Shown here piece after piece: positions 26,277-34,293 of a stretch of DNA of 64,000 nucleotides; within the stretch, counting starts at the first letter, position 1; each line of letters begins with the position of its first letter. The stretch is from Paracoccus sp. MKU1. Lineage in GTDB: Bacteria; Pseudomonadota; Alphaproteobacteria; Rhodobacterales; Rhodobacteraceae. The stretch is taken from assembly GCF_001447385.1 (NCBI RefSeq), contig NZ_LLWQ01000142.1:1-64000 (forward strand), written 5' to 3'. The position numbers and the translations under genes are program-made. The notes beneath the pieces are model-generated. The model saw only the letters and a program-made list of their open reading frames with translations. It searched no databases and was not told where the DNA came from.

Positions 26277-27378
26277 AATCGAGGCTCTCCAGCATCGCCC
26301 GCACCGCCGCCTCCAGCTTGCGCCGGTCCACCGCCGAGAAGTCGCGCGGCAGGCGGATTTCCAGCCGCCCGTTCGAGGCCGTGCACTTGGCGCTGCCCTG
26401 CGGCCGCTGGATCTGGAAGCTGATGCGCGCCTTGCCGGCGGGCACGGCCGGCGTCGCGCTGCGCGGCGCGGCGGCGGCGGATTCCGTGTCGCCCCCCTGC
26501 CCCGCATAGCGGCGCAGCACGTCCAGCTCGTCCTTGACCGAGCGCGAGTCCCAGTCCTTCAGCTCGGCCCGGATCGCCGCCGCCGCGCCCGGCACCTCGT
26601 CCAGCCGTTGCGCCAGCGCCAGCCCCAGCGCACGCGGGATCTCGGGCGCGTAAAGCAGCACCTCGCCCAGGGCCTCGATCAGCCGGATGAAGCTGCGGAT
26701 ATAGCTGCGCTTCTGGTAGCCGGCCGATTTGAACAGGATCGCCACCGCCTTCTCGGGGTCGTTCTCCTCGGTCGCCGGGTCCATGGCGTAATGCAGCGCC
26801 AGCTGCGCCATCTCGGCAAAGGAGATGTCCTTGCGCACCATGTTCTCATCGACCATGCGCCGGTAAAGCCGCTCCAGCTCGTCGCCGCGCGCCGCGATGC
26901 CGGCCGGGATGCGGCCCCATTTCTCGGCATCGCCCGTCTCCTCCAGCAGCTGGCGATAGGCCGAAAGCCGGCGCCAGCCCTGGATCAGCTCATAGCGGCC
27001 GTCCTCGGCCGGCTCGACCCGGATCGGGTTCGACAGGCCGATGTCGCGGATCGACTCGACCAGTTCGGTCAGTTCGTAATCCGGCCCCGGCGCGCGGTCG
27101 CGGATCAGCTTCTGCGCGTCGATGGCGTCCAGCGGGATCATGTCGGTGATCAGCCCGGCGCGCTTCAGCCGCACATGTTCCTGGGCCAGCGCGTCGTTCT
27201 CGGCGCGGATCTGCGCCTCCAGCCGGGCGCGGTCGCGGGTGGATTCGGCGGTCTCGGTGATGGCGGTCGCCATCGGGCCGCGGCGATGCTCCTTTTCCTC
27301 CTTCCCCGCGGGGAAGGTTTCCGGCGCGGCCTCGGCATCCGGCATCTCGATCTCGAACATGCGGCGCTTGCGGCTCAT
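26275..27378 (-). CDS. parB: Partition protein ParB
   Basis: 367 residues. The ParB/Srx domain has IPLDAIDAQKLIRDR, the LVESIRDIGLSNPIRV box and YELIQGWRRLSAYRQL, then the ENMVRKDISFAEMAQLA block and a helix-turn-helix (about 200-245). The C-terminal part (about 310-367, ISFQIQRPQGSAKCTASNGRLEI) resembles dimerisation tails of plasmid ParBs. It should bind the palindromes described here and stimulate ParA. Its start overlaps the ParA stop by 4 bp. One palindrome copy lies in its own N-terminal linker, coding FPAGK. Confidence 0.9.
   Translation of the reverse strand: MSRKRRMFEIEMPDAEAAPETFPAGKEEKEHRRGPMATAITETAESTRDRARLEAQIRAENDALAQEHVRLKRAGLITDMIPLDAIDAQKLIRDRAPGPDYELTELVESIRDIGLSNPIRVEPAEDGRYELIQGWRRLSAYRQLLEETGDAEKWGRIPAGIAARGDELERLYRRMVDENMVRKDISFAEMAQLALHYAMDPATEENDPEKAVAILFKSAGYQKRSYIRSFIRLIEALGEVLLYAPEIPRALGLALAQRLDEVPGAAAAIRAELKDWDSRSVKDELDVLRRYAGQGGDTESAAAAPRSATPAVPAGKARISFQIQRPQGSAKCTASNGRLEIRLPRDFSAVDRRKLEAAVRAMLESLD
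27300..27317. other. parS-like palindrome 2 (inside parB)
   Basis: Perfect 18-bp palindrome around CTTCCCCGCGGGGAAG within the parB coding sequence, read as Phe-Pro-Ala-Gly-Lys. Confidence 0.6.
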
Positions 27379-28679
27379 GCCTCGCCCTCCAGCTTGCCCC
27401 AGGCCGCGACGACATGGGACTTGAACTCCTCATAGGCCTGGTCGAAGGTCGCCCGCGCCCGGCGCCAGGTGCCGCGCGTCATCTCGCGATAGTCGATCTC
27501 GTAGATCGAGCTGAGGAACCGGCCCGATTGCTCGACCGCGCGGGTCAGCTCGATCGGGTGCTGGGCCATGTGCTGGCCGAAGACCTGCTGGAAGGCGCCA
27601 TACATCGCCTGGTGCAGCTCGTTCGAGGGCTCGTAGCGCGTCATCAGGAAGCGGATGTCGGCAAAGGCCTTGGGCAGCTTGATCTTCCCCGTGGGGAAGT
27701 TTTCGAAGCCATGCGACAGATCCTCCAGCGCCTCGGACAGCTGGCCGATGAAGCTGGTGGTCGAGTCGTATTCCCAATAGCCGGGACCCGAGGGGATATA
27801 GAGCATGTCGGCGGCAAAGACCGCGTTCATCGACTGGTAGCCGATGGCCGGCGGGCAATCGAACAGGATCAGGTCATAGGCATCGTCCGCCAGGCTGTCG
27901 AGAAAGCGCGACACGGCGCCGAAGAAGGTCCATTCCGGGTTCAGATGCCGGTACTGGGCGCTGGCGAACTCGACGAAGGCGGCATTGGCGCAGCTCGGGA
28001 TGATGTCGATGGTCGGCCAGGCGGTCGGCTTGATGAAGTCCGCCGGGCGCAGCATGCCGAGCCCCATGTCGCGGATCGAGGCCGGCAGTTTGCGCTGGGG
28101 CAGGGCGGTGCCGCTCTCGGCGCCGCGGGCGGCGGCGTTCATGCGGTCGGTCTCGCGCTCCAGGTCGCGGGCCATGATGCCCCAGACGGTATGGTCCTCG
28201 CCGACATCGGTCAGGCCCATGGAATGGCTCAGCGTGGCCTGCGGGTCGAAATCCACCAGCAGCACCCGATAGCCGTCCAGCGCCGCGGCATGGGCGAAAT
28301 GCAGCGCCACAGTGGACTTGCCGGCGCCGCCCTTGAAATTGGCGATGGCGGCGCGGAAGGCGCGCTTGCCCTCGGGCCGCCAGGGCATCAGCGTCTTGCG
28401 GTTGATGCGGATGCGGCGGCGCAGCTCGTTGATCTCGTCGAGCGAGAACCAGCGCTGGCGGCCGTCCTCCTCGACTTCCCCGAGGGGAAGGTTCGGCTCG
28501 GCCGCGAGCTTGCCGCGGAAGGTGGACTGGTTGATGCGAAAGATCAGCTCGGACACCTCCCAGCTGGAGAAGCGGCGCAGCGTCTTCTCGTTGGCCGGGC
28601 TGAAGGTCTGGCGCCGGATCCAGCCCTGCATCTTCAGCGATTGCGCCTGTAGCTTGGCGAGGTCTTCATGCGTGTACAT
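27375..28679 (-). CDS. parA: Partition ATPase ParA
   Basis: 434 residues. An N-terminal region of about 105 residues with a MerR-like HTH (RRFSSWEVSELIFRINQSTFRG) precedes the deviant Walker ATPase: FKGGAGKST at 115-123, VDFDPQAT, and ILFDCPPAIGYQSMNAV. Plasmid-type ParA proteins with this N-terminal DNA-binding domain usually repress their own operon. The ATG at 28679 has only a weak ribosome site. It is transcribed away from the initiator gene across the origin region, the arrangement known for DnaA-like replicons of Rhodobacterales. Two palindrome copies lie in its coding sequence. Confidence 0.92.
   Translation of the reverse strand: MYTHEDLAKLQAQSLKMQGWIRRQTFSPANEKTLRRFSSWEVSELIFRINQSTFRGKLAAEPNLPLGEVEEDGRQRWFSLDEINELRRRIRINRKTLMPWRPEGKRAFRAAIANFKGGAGKSTVALHFAHAAALDGYRVLLVDFDPQATLSHSMGLTDVGEDHTVWGIMARDLERETDRMNAAARGAESGTALPQRKLPASIRDMGLGMLRPADFIKPTAWPTIDIIPSCANAAFVEFASAQYRHLNPEWTFFGAVSRFLDSLADDAYDLILFDCPPAIGYQSMNAVFAADMLYIPSGPGYWEYDSTTSFIGQLSEALEDLSHGFENFPTGKIKLPKAFADIRFLMTRYEPSNELHQAMYGAFQQVFGQHMAQHPIELTRAVEQSGRFLSSIYEIDYREMTRGTWRRARATFDQAYEEFKSHVVAAWGKLEGEA
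27684..27699. other. parS-like palindrome 3 (inside parA)
   Basis: CTTCCCCGTGGGGAAG, with both 7-base arms intact and a non-palindromic centre; read in ParA as Phe-Pro-Thr-Gly-Lys. Confidence 0.55.
28475..28490. other. parS-like palindrome 4 (inside parA)
   Basis: CTTCCCCGAGGGGAAG with intact arms. Here it is read in a different codon phase (Leu-Pro-Leu-Gly-Glu), so the DNA rather than the peptide is what is conserved. Confidence 0.55.
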
Positions 28680-29162
28680 AGGATGCCTGTATTTTTAGGA
28701 CGCAGATTTTCTTCCGTTTCGCTTTTACGCCGGATTTGCACTTTTGGCAAAAGGCGTTTTAATGGAACGGCCAGGATATGGGAATTCAGGCATTTCCCGG
28801 CGCCTCCCGGCGAATCGGCCAGCGAATCCCCGGCCGCCGGGACCGGGACGCAGATGCCGGAAATGGGGGACGCGAGATCGCGTTGCGCGCCGGAATAGGG
28901 GACAAAACGGCGCGAATGGGTGACGCCATGAATGTCCCCCTATACCATTTGATACCGATTTTCTTTGATGATTTGGTCCGGAAATCCGGGCCGGCGGGGA
29001 ATCGCTTGACAGAATCGGAATTCAGGACGCAAATACGAAACAGATGGCGAAAAGCGTTTCGAACGGCATGAGACCGACGCCGCCATCCGGGTCTTTGCCC
29101 CCAAGGGCAGGGCTCAGCGGGCAGATGAGGGCAGCCGGACAAGTCCGGGCGCAGGAGCAGAC
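28680..29162. other. Probable replication origin between parA and the initiator gene
   Basis: A 483-bp gene-free interval, locally AT-richer than its surroundings (28681-28765 and 28940-28975). It contains iteron-like repeats, three copies of GGACGCA(G/A)AT (28698-28707, 28846-28855, 29025-29034), the palindrome CTTTTGGCAAAAG (28741-28753), CGCGAGATCGCG (28871-28882) and four GANTC sites (28812, 28824, 28999, 29012). A TTGACA at 29006-29011 may begin the initiator promoter. Position and repeat content fit an oriV with par and rep promoters. Confidence 0.65.
28857..28946. repeat. Iteron-like repeats in the origin region
   Basis: Degenerate direct repeats with core (A/G)AT(A/G)GGGGGAC: CCGGAAATGGGGGACGC (28857-28873), CCGGAATAGGGGACAAA (28890-28906), GCGAATGGGTGACGCC (28912-28927), and an inverted copy ATGTCCCCCTATACC (28932-28946). 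Spacing is irregular (33, 22 and about 20 bases). Likely binding sites for the replication initiator. Confidence 0.5.
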
Positions 29163-29837
29163 ATGCAGGTGATCCGTGCCGTCGGCCGAGAGGCCGCGGC
29201 CAAGAAATACGATTTGCTCTCGGCCATGATGGCGCATGGGCTGGCCGGCGACAAGCATCGCCAGCGCCTGGTGCTGCGGCTGATGGCGCTGATCACCACG
29301 CGCTACAACTGGCAACGCGACGAACTGACCATCGGCCAGCGCGAGATCGCCCGGCTGTGGTGCGTCGATGAGCGCACCGTCAAGCGCGAGATGGCCAAGC
29401 TGCGCGCCCTCGGCTGGATCGAGATCAAGCAGCAGGGCGCGCGGGGGCGGGTGTCGGTGCTGGGGCTGAACCTGGAGCGTATCCTGTTGGATACAAAGGC
29501 GGAATGGCCGAATATCGGCCCGGATTTCGTCGAGCGCGTCGGCGGCAGGCGGGCCGAGCCGGCCAGCAATGTCGTGCCGCTGCACCGGCCCGAGCCGATG
29601 CCGGCGGAGGGGCTGTGGGCCGAGGCGCGGGCCCGGCTGGCCGAGGAGGACCCGGCGCTGTTCGACGCCTGGTTCGCCGGGCTGATCGAGGCCGAGCGGA
29701 GCGAGTCCTGCCTGACCCTGTTCGCGCCCAGCCGCTTTCATGCCAATTACGTCCAGACCCATCTGATCGAGCGGCTGCGCATCGCCGTGCAACGCTGCGA
29801 CGGGCGCGTCGGCAAGCTGCGGATCCTTGGTCCCTGA
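29163..29837 (+). CDS. DnaA-like plasmid replication initiator
   Basis: 224 residues. The N-terminal half is a winged helix-turn-helix replication-protein domain (about 15-105; LTIGQREIARLWCVDERTVKREMAKL). Residues 151-210 resemble the DnaA N-terminal domain (LWAEARARLAEEDPALFDAWF, then LTLFAPSRFHANYVQTHLIERL), the hallmark of the Rhodobacterales DnaA-like replicases. There is no AAA+ domain, so it is not chromosomal DnaA. GCAGGAGCAGAC precedes the ATG. It should bind the adjacent repeats and start replication of this replicon. Confidence 0.88.
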   Translation: MQVIRAVGREAAAKKYDLLSAMMAHGLAGDKHRQRLVLRLMALITTRYNWQRDELTIGQREIARLWCVDERTVKREMAKLRALGWIEIKQQGARGRVSVLGLNLERILLDTKAEWPNIGPDFVERVGGRRAEPASNVVPLHRPEPMPAEGLWAEARARLAEEDPALFDAWFAGLIEAERSESCLTLFAPSRFHANYVQTHLIERLRIAVQRCDGRVGKLRILGP

Positions 29838-29857
29838 GCGAGCTGCGAATCGGCCCG

Positions 29858-29879
29858 GCTGTAAGCGGGCTGTAAGCCT
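29858..29879 (+). promoter_or_regulatory. Direct repeat upstream of the PepSY gene
   Basis: GCTGTAAGCGG and GCTGTAAGCCT are adjacent 11-bp direct repeats, the spacing used by OmpR/PhoB-type response regulators. They lie about 50 bp ahead of the PepSY gene start. Confidence 0.4.
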
Positions 29880-29927
29880 GACCCTGCTATCCCGGTTGCG
29901 CAGAACGCAAATGCAGGAGATGGAATC

Positions 29928-30185
29928 ATGCGTCTTGTTCCGTTGATATCCGCCATTCTGGTGACGGCGACCCCGGCCGTCGCCTCGGATCGCTGCCAGG
30001 TGCCGCCGGACCAGCGGCGCCCGGCCAACGAGCTGCGGGCCGAACTGACCGCCAAGGGCTGGACCGTCGGCAAGATCGAGCTGGAGGAGGGCTGCTATGA
30101 GGTTCGCGGCCAGGACCAGACCGGCCTGTCGGTCGAAGTGCTGTTCGATCCGGCCAGTTTCCAGGACATGGGCCGCGACGATTGA
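29928..30185 (+). CDS. Small periplasmic PepSY-domain protein
   Basis: 85 residues. A Sec signal peptide (MRLVPLISAILVTATPAVAS, cleavage near residue 19) precedes a single PepSY fold (ELRAELTAKGWTVGKIELEEGCYEVRGQDQTG). Two cysteines (23 and 58) could pair in the periplasm. Single-PepSY proteins are often controlled by two-component systems and are thought to inhibit or sense proteases or cations. AGGAGATGGAATC sits ahead of the ATG. Confidence 0.8.
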   Translation: MRLVPLISAILVTATPAVASDRCQVPPDQRRPANELRAELTAKGWTVGKIELEEGCYEVRGQDQTGLSVEVLFDPASFQDMGRDD

Positions 30186-30191
30186 ACGGGC

Positions 30192-30219
30192 GGCGCGCCT
30201 CTTGCGGCGGGGGCGCGCC
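30192..30219 (+). terminator. GC inverted repeat after the PepSY gene
   Basis: GGCGCGCC (30192-30199) is repeated at 30212-30219; as the octamer is self-complementary the two form a stem with a 12-base loop, 7 bp past the stop. No T-run follows, so termination is only possible. Confidence 0.35.
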
Positions 30220-30244
30220 AGCAGCCGGTGATGGTTCCCGAAAA

Positions 30245-30297
30245 TAATAGATAATATATATGGATTAACAAAGCGGCCGCGACGGTTTTATAGATAC
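30245..30297 (+). promoter_or_regulatory. bioB promoter with two BioR-like boxes
   Basis: TTAACA (30265-30270) and TATAGA (30289-30294) form a promoter with an 18-base spacer. The box TTATAGATAC (30288-30297), one mismatch from the published BioR consensus TTATMKATAA, covers the -10 element. TAATAGATAA (30245-30254) on the opposite strand reads TTATCTATTA, also one mismatch off. This arrangement suits repression of bioB by BioR. Confidence 0.6.
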
Positions 30298-30324
30298 TCC
30301 CACATGAGGCTCAGGGAGGTATCC

Positions 30325-31287
30325 ATGCCCCAGCAATCGCGCCGCGCCGCCGAGATCTATCACCAGCCGCTGATGGACCTGCTGTTCCAGGCCCAGACCG
30401 TCCATCGCGCGCATTTCGACCCGAACGCCGTGCAATGTTCCAAGCTCCTGTCGATCAAGACCGGCGGCTGCCCCGAGGATTGCGCCTATTGCTCGCAATC
30501 GGCGCGCAACGGCTCGGACCTGTCGGCCTCGAAACTGATGGAGGTGCAGCGCGTGCTGGCCGAGGCCAGGCGCGCCAAGGAGGCGGGGGCGACGCGCTAT
30601 TGCATGGGCGCCGCCTGGCGCTCGCCCAAGGAGCGCGACATGCCGGCGGTGCTGGCGATGATCCGCGGCGTCAAGGCGATGGGGATGGAGACCTGCATGA
30701 CGCTGGGCATGCTGGACGCGGACCAGGCGCTGCGGCTGAAGGACGCGGGGCTGGACTATTACAACCACAATATCGACACCTCGGAACGCTATTATTCCGA
30801 GATCATCACCACGCGGACCTTCCAGGACCGGATCGAGACGCTGGAGCGGGTGCAGGCGGCGGGCATCAATGTCTGCGCCGGCGGCATCGTCGGCATGGGC
30901 GAGACGGCCGAGGATCGCATCTCGATGCTGGAGACGCTGGCCGGGCTGGAGGTGCCGCCGCAATCGGTGCCGATCAACATGCTGATGCCGATGGCGGGCA
31001 CGCCCTTGGCCGATGTGCCGAAGCTGGACCCGATCGAGATGGTGCGCACCATCGCCACGGCGCGCATCCTGATGCCGGCCTCCTATGTGCGGCTGTCGGC
31101 CGGGCGGTCCGAGATGAGCGACGAGATGCAGGCCATGTGCTTCTTTGCCGGGGCCAATTCGATCTTCGTCGGCGACACGCTGCTGACCGCCGGCAACCCG
31201 GACGAGGACAAGGACGCGCTGCTGTTCGCCAGGCTGGGGCTGCGGGCCGAGGTGCTGGAGGCGTCGCAGGAGGGCTGCGCGGCATGA
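30325..31287 (+). CDS. bioB: Biotin synthase
   Basis: 320 residues from the ATG at 30325, which follows AGGGAGGTATCC; an upstream in-frame ATG at 30304 lacks such a site. A radical-SAM enzyme that inserts sulfur into dethiobiotin. The SAM-cluster cysteines are Cys49, Cys53 and Cys56 (CPEDCAYC), followed by [28 protein letters not shown] and the late block RLSAGRSEM that contributes the Arg ligand of the second cluster. First gene of the operon; its stop overlaps the bioF start. Confidence 0.97.
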   Translation: MPQQSRRAAEIYHQPLMDLLFQAQTVHRAHFDPNAVQCSKLLSIKTGGCPEDCAYCSQSARNGSDLSASKLMEVQRVLAEARRAKEAGATRYCMGAAWRSPKERDMPAVLAMIRGVKAMGMETCMTLGMLDADQALRLKDAGLDYYNHNIDTSERYYSEIITTRTFQDRIETLERVQAAGINVCAGGIVGMGETAEDRISMLETLAGLEVPPQSVPINMLMPMAGTPLADVPKLDPIEMVRTIATARILMPASYVRLSAGRSEMSDEMQAMCFFAGANSIFVGDTLLTAGNPDEDKDALLFARLGLRAEVLEASQEGCAA

Positions 31288-32399
31288 GCTTTTCCCGGCA
31301 CGGGGCGGCGCTGGAGGCGCTGGCGCGGCGCGGACGGCTGCGCCGGGTGGCGCCGGCGGCGGGGGCGGATTTCGCCTCGAACGACTATCTGGGGCTGGCG
31401 GGGTCGGAACTGCTGGCCCGGGCGGCGCGGGATGCGCTGGCGCGCGGCGTGCCGGTGGGCGCCGGGGGGTCGCGGCTGTTGCGCGGCAACCATCCCGAGC
31501 ATCAGGCGCTGGAGGCCGAGGCGGCGGCGTTCTTCGGCGTCGAGGCCGCCTTGTATATGGGCGGCGGGTTCCAGGCCAACCAGGCGATCTTTTCGGCGCT
31601 GCCGATGCAGGGCGATCTGGTGGTTCATGATGCGCTGGTCCATGCCAGCGCGCATGAGGGGATGCGGCTGGGCCGTGCCGAATGCCGCGGCTTTGCCCAT
31701 AACGATGCCGGCGACGCGGCGCGGGTGATCGCCGAGTGGCGCGATGCGGGCGGGCGCGGCCGGGTCTGGATCGCGGTCGAGAGCGTCTATTCCATGGAGG
31801 GCGATCTGGCGCCCTTGCCCGCGCTGGCGGCGCTGGCGGCGCGCGAGGACGCGGTGCTGGTGGTGGACGAGGCGCATGCGACCGGGGTTTTCGGCCCGCA
31901 GGGCAGGGGGCTGGCGCATGGGCTGGGCTGTCCCGTGGTGAGCCTGCATACCGGGGGCAAGGGGCTGGGCGGCTCGGGCGCGCTGGTCTGCGCCGACCGG
32001 GTGCTGGTCGAGACGCTGGTGAACAAGGCGCGGCCGTTCATCTATGCCACGGCGCCGCCGCCCCTGTCGGCGGCGGTGCTGCGCGGCGCCTTGCGGGCGC
32101 TGGAGGATCAGCCGGCGCTGGTCGAGGGCGCGCGGGCGCGCATGGCGCAGGCGGCGGAGGCCGCGCGGCGTTGCGGCATCGCGGCGCAGAGCCAGATCGT
32201 GCCGGTGATTCTGGGCGAGGATCATCGGGCGCTGGCCATGGCGGCGGATTTGCAGGCGCAGGGCTTCGACATCCGTGCCATCCGGCCGCCGACGGTGCCG
32301 AAGGGGACGGCGCGGCTGCGGGTCTCGGTCACCGGCAATGTCGGGGCGGGCGAGATCGCGGCGCTGTTCGCCGCGCTGGAGGCAGCATGGCTGCGGTGA
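31284..32399 (+). CDS. bioF: 8-amino-7-oxononanoate synthase
   Basis: 371 residues, PLP-dependent condensation of pimeloyl-ACP with alanine. Family motifs: [42 protein letters not shown], and PLP lysine Lys226 in HTGGKGLGG. The ATG overlaps the bioB stop (ATGA). Strongly G-rich sense strand, unlike genes left of the origin. Confidence 0.95.
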   Translation: MSFSRHGAALEALARRGRLRRVAPAAGADFASNDYLGLAGSELLARAARDALARGVPVGAGGSRLLRGNHPEHQALEAEAAAFFGVEAALYMGGGFQANQAIFSALPMQGDLVVHDALVHASAHEGMRLGRAECRGFAHNDAGDAARVIAEWRDAGGRGRVWIAVESVYSMEGDLAPLPALAALAAREDAVLVVDEAHATGVFGPQGRGLAHGLGCPVVSLHTGGKGLGGSGALVCADRVLVETLVNKARPFIYATAPPPLSAAVLRGALRALEDQPALVEGARARMAQAAEAARRCGIAAQSQIVPVILGEDHRALAMAADLQAQGFDIRAIRPPTVPKGTARLRVSVTGNVGAGEIAALFAALEAAWLR

Positions 32400-33007
32400 T
32401 CGTGGCGGGCACCGATACCGGCATCGGCAAGACGGTGTTCAGCGCCGGGCTGACCCGCGCGCTGGGGGCGACCTATTGGAAGCCGGTGCAGGCGGGGCTG
32501 GAGGAGGAGACCGACAGCGAAATCGTGGCGCGGCTTTCGGGGCGGCCGGTGCTCGCCGAGGCTTACCGGCTGCGGCTGCCGGCCTCGCCGCATCTGGCGG
32601 CCGAGCGCGAGGGGGTGGAGATCGATCCGGCGCGGCTGGTGCTGCCAAGCGTCGATGGCCCGCTGGTGGTCGAAGGGGCGGGCGGGCTGATGGTGCCGCT
32701 GACCCGGCGGCTGCTTTATTTGCAGGTGATCGCGGGCTGGGGGGCGCCGGTGGTGCTGTGCTGCCGCACCGCGCTTGGCACCATCAACCATTCGCTGCTG
32801 TCGCTGGTGGCGCTGCGCGCCGCTGGTTGCCGGGTGGCGGGCGTGGCCTTCATCGGCGAGGAGAGGGCGGACAGCCGCCGGGTGATCTGCGAGGTCGGCG
32901 CGGTGCGCGACCTGGGCCGGCTGCCGGTGCTGGAGCGGGTGACGGCCGGGGCGCTGGAGGCGGCATTCGCCGGCATCGAGGTCGATGCGATCCGAGAGGT
33001 GCTGTGA
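32387..33007 (+). CDS. bioD: Dethiobiotin synthetase
   Basis: 206 residues. P-loop GTDTGIGKT (8-16), substrate-lysine block WKPVQAG, and VVEGAGGLMVPL. ATP-dependent carboxylation of 7,8-diaminononanoate. The start overlaps the end of bioF by 13 bp, so translation is coupled. Confidence 0.95.
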   Translation: MAAVIVAGTDTGIGKTVFSAGLTRALGATYWKPVQAGLEEETDSEIVARLSGRPVLAEAYRLRLPASPHLAAEREGVEIDPARLVLPSVDGPLVVEGAGGLMVPLTRRLLYLQVIAGWGAPVVLCCRTALGTINHSLLSLVALRAAGCRVAGVAFIGEERADSRRVICEVGAVRDLGRLPVLERVTAGALEAAFAGIEVDAIREVL

Positions 33008-34293
33008 TGCGGGATCTGGCGTTCGACCGGCGGCACCTGTGGCATCCCTACAGCGCGATGCGCGAGCCGGGGCCGGTGCATGAGGTCGCGGCGGCCGAGG
33101 GGGTCTGGCTCACGCTGGCGGACGGGGTGCGGATGATCGACGCCATGTCCTCGTGGTGGGCGGCGGCGCATGGGCATCGCCATCCCCGGCTGGTCGCGGC
33201 GATGCAGGCGCAGCTGGCCCGGCTGCCGCATGTGATGTTCGGCGGGCTGACGCATGGGCCGGCGGTGGGTCTGGCGCGGCGGCTGGTCGCGATGCTGCCC
33301 AAGGGGCTGGATCGGATCTTCTACTCGGACAGCGGCTCGGTCGCGGTCGAGGTGGCGCTGAAGATGGCGGTGCAGGCGCAGCTGGGGCTGGGCCATCCCG
33401 GGCGGGTGGCTTTCGCCTCGGCCCGCGGCGGCTATTACGGCGATACCTGGAAGGCGATGAGCCTCTGCGATCCGCAGACCGGCATGCACAGCCATTTCGG
33501 CGCCGCCTTGCAGGTCCAGCATTTCGTGCCGCGCCCGCCCATTCCCTTCGGCGCGGAATGGGACGAGGATCCGGCGCGGAACGGGCTGGGCGCAGTCGAA
33601 GCGCTGTTTGCCGAGAAAGCGCATGACATCGCGGGCTTCATCGTCGAGCCGGTGGTGCAGGGCGCGGGCGGCATGTGGTTCTATCATCCGCACTGGCTGG
33701 CCGGGCTGCGCGCGCTGTGCGACCGGCATGGCGTGCTGCTGATCCTGGACGAGATCGCCACCGGCTTCGGCCGCACCGGCACGCTGTTCGCCATGGAGCG
33801 GGCGGGGGTGGTGCCGGATATCCTGTGCCTGGGCAAGGCGCTGACCGGGGGCATGATGAGCTTTGCCGCCACCGTCGCGTCGGGGCAGGTGGCCGAGGCG
33901 ATCTCGGACGGGCCGGCGCCGGTGCTGATGCACGGGCCGACCTTCATGGGCAATCCGCTGGCCTGCGCGGTGGCCTGCGCCAGCCTGGACCTGCTGGCGG
34001 AAGGCGGCTGGCAGGCGCAGGTCGCGGGGATCGAGGCGGGGTTGCGCCACGGGCTTGCCCCGGCGCGCGGCCTGCCCGGCGTGCGGGACGTGCGCGTGCT
34101 GGGCGCCATCGGAGTGATCGAGACGCAGGCGCCGGTGGACATGGGCCGCGTGCATGGGTTCTGCCGCGACAGCGGGGTGTGGCTGCGGCCCTTCGGGCGG
34201 CTGCTTTACTGCATGCCGCCCTTTGTCGCCGCGCCGGACGAGGTCGCGCGCATCTGCGCCGCCATGGTCGAGATCGCGGGGTGGCCGGCATGA
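33007..34293 (+). CDS. bioA: Adenosylmethionine-8-amino-7-oxononanoate aminotransferase
   Basis: 428 residues, class III aminotransferase using SAM as amino donor. PLP lysine Lys277 lies in LCLGKALTGG, with upstream LDEIATGFGRTG and the SGSVAVEVALKMA helix; HGPTFMGNPLACAVA is the family C-terminal block. The ATG and the bioD stop share one base (TGATG). Confidence 0.95.
   Translation: MRDLAFDRRHLWHPYSAMREPGPVHEVAAAEGVWLTLADGVRMIDAMSSWWAAAHGHRHPRLVAAMQAQLARLPHVMFGGLTHGPAVGLARRLVAMLPKGLDRIFYSDSGSVAVEVALKMAVQAQLGLGHPGRVAFASARGGYYGDTWKAMSLCDPQTGMHSHFGAALQVQHFVPRPPIPFGAEWDEDPARNGLGAVEALFAEKAHDIAGFIVEPVVQGAGGMWFYHPHWLAGLRALCDRHGVLLILDEIATGFGRTGTLFAMERAGVVPDILCLGKALTGGMMSFAATVASGQVAEAISDGPAPVLMHGPTFMGNPLACAVACASLDLLAEGGWQAQVAGIEAGLRHGLAPARGLPGVRDVRVLGAIGVIETQAPVDMGRVHGFCRDSGVWLRPFGRLLYCMPPFVAAPDEVARICAAMVEIAGWPA

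Noticed and set aside
26255-28490. Palindromes as a consequence of repeated FPAGK peptide
   Set aside because: The copy at 28475 uses a different codon phase and the copy at 26255 extends past the coding end, yet the DNA core is the same.
28741-28753. CTTTTGGCAAAAG as a terminator
   Set aside because: Short stem with one-base loop and no T-run; more likely an operator near the parA promoter.
25135-29837. RepABC replication system
   Set aside because: parA and parB are transcribed away from the initiator, which has a DnaA N-terminal-like domain instead of RepC features.
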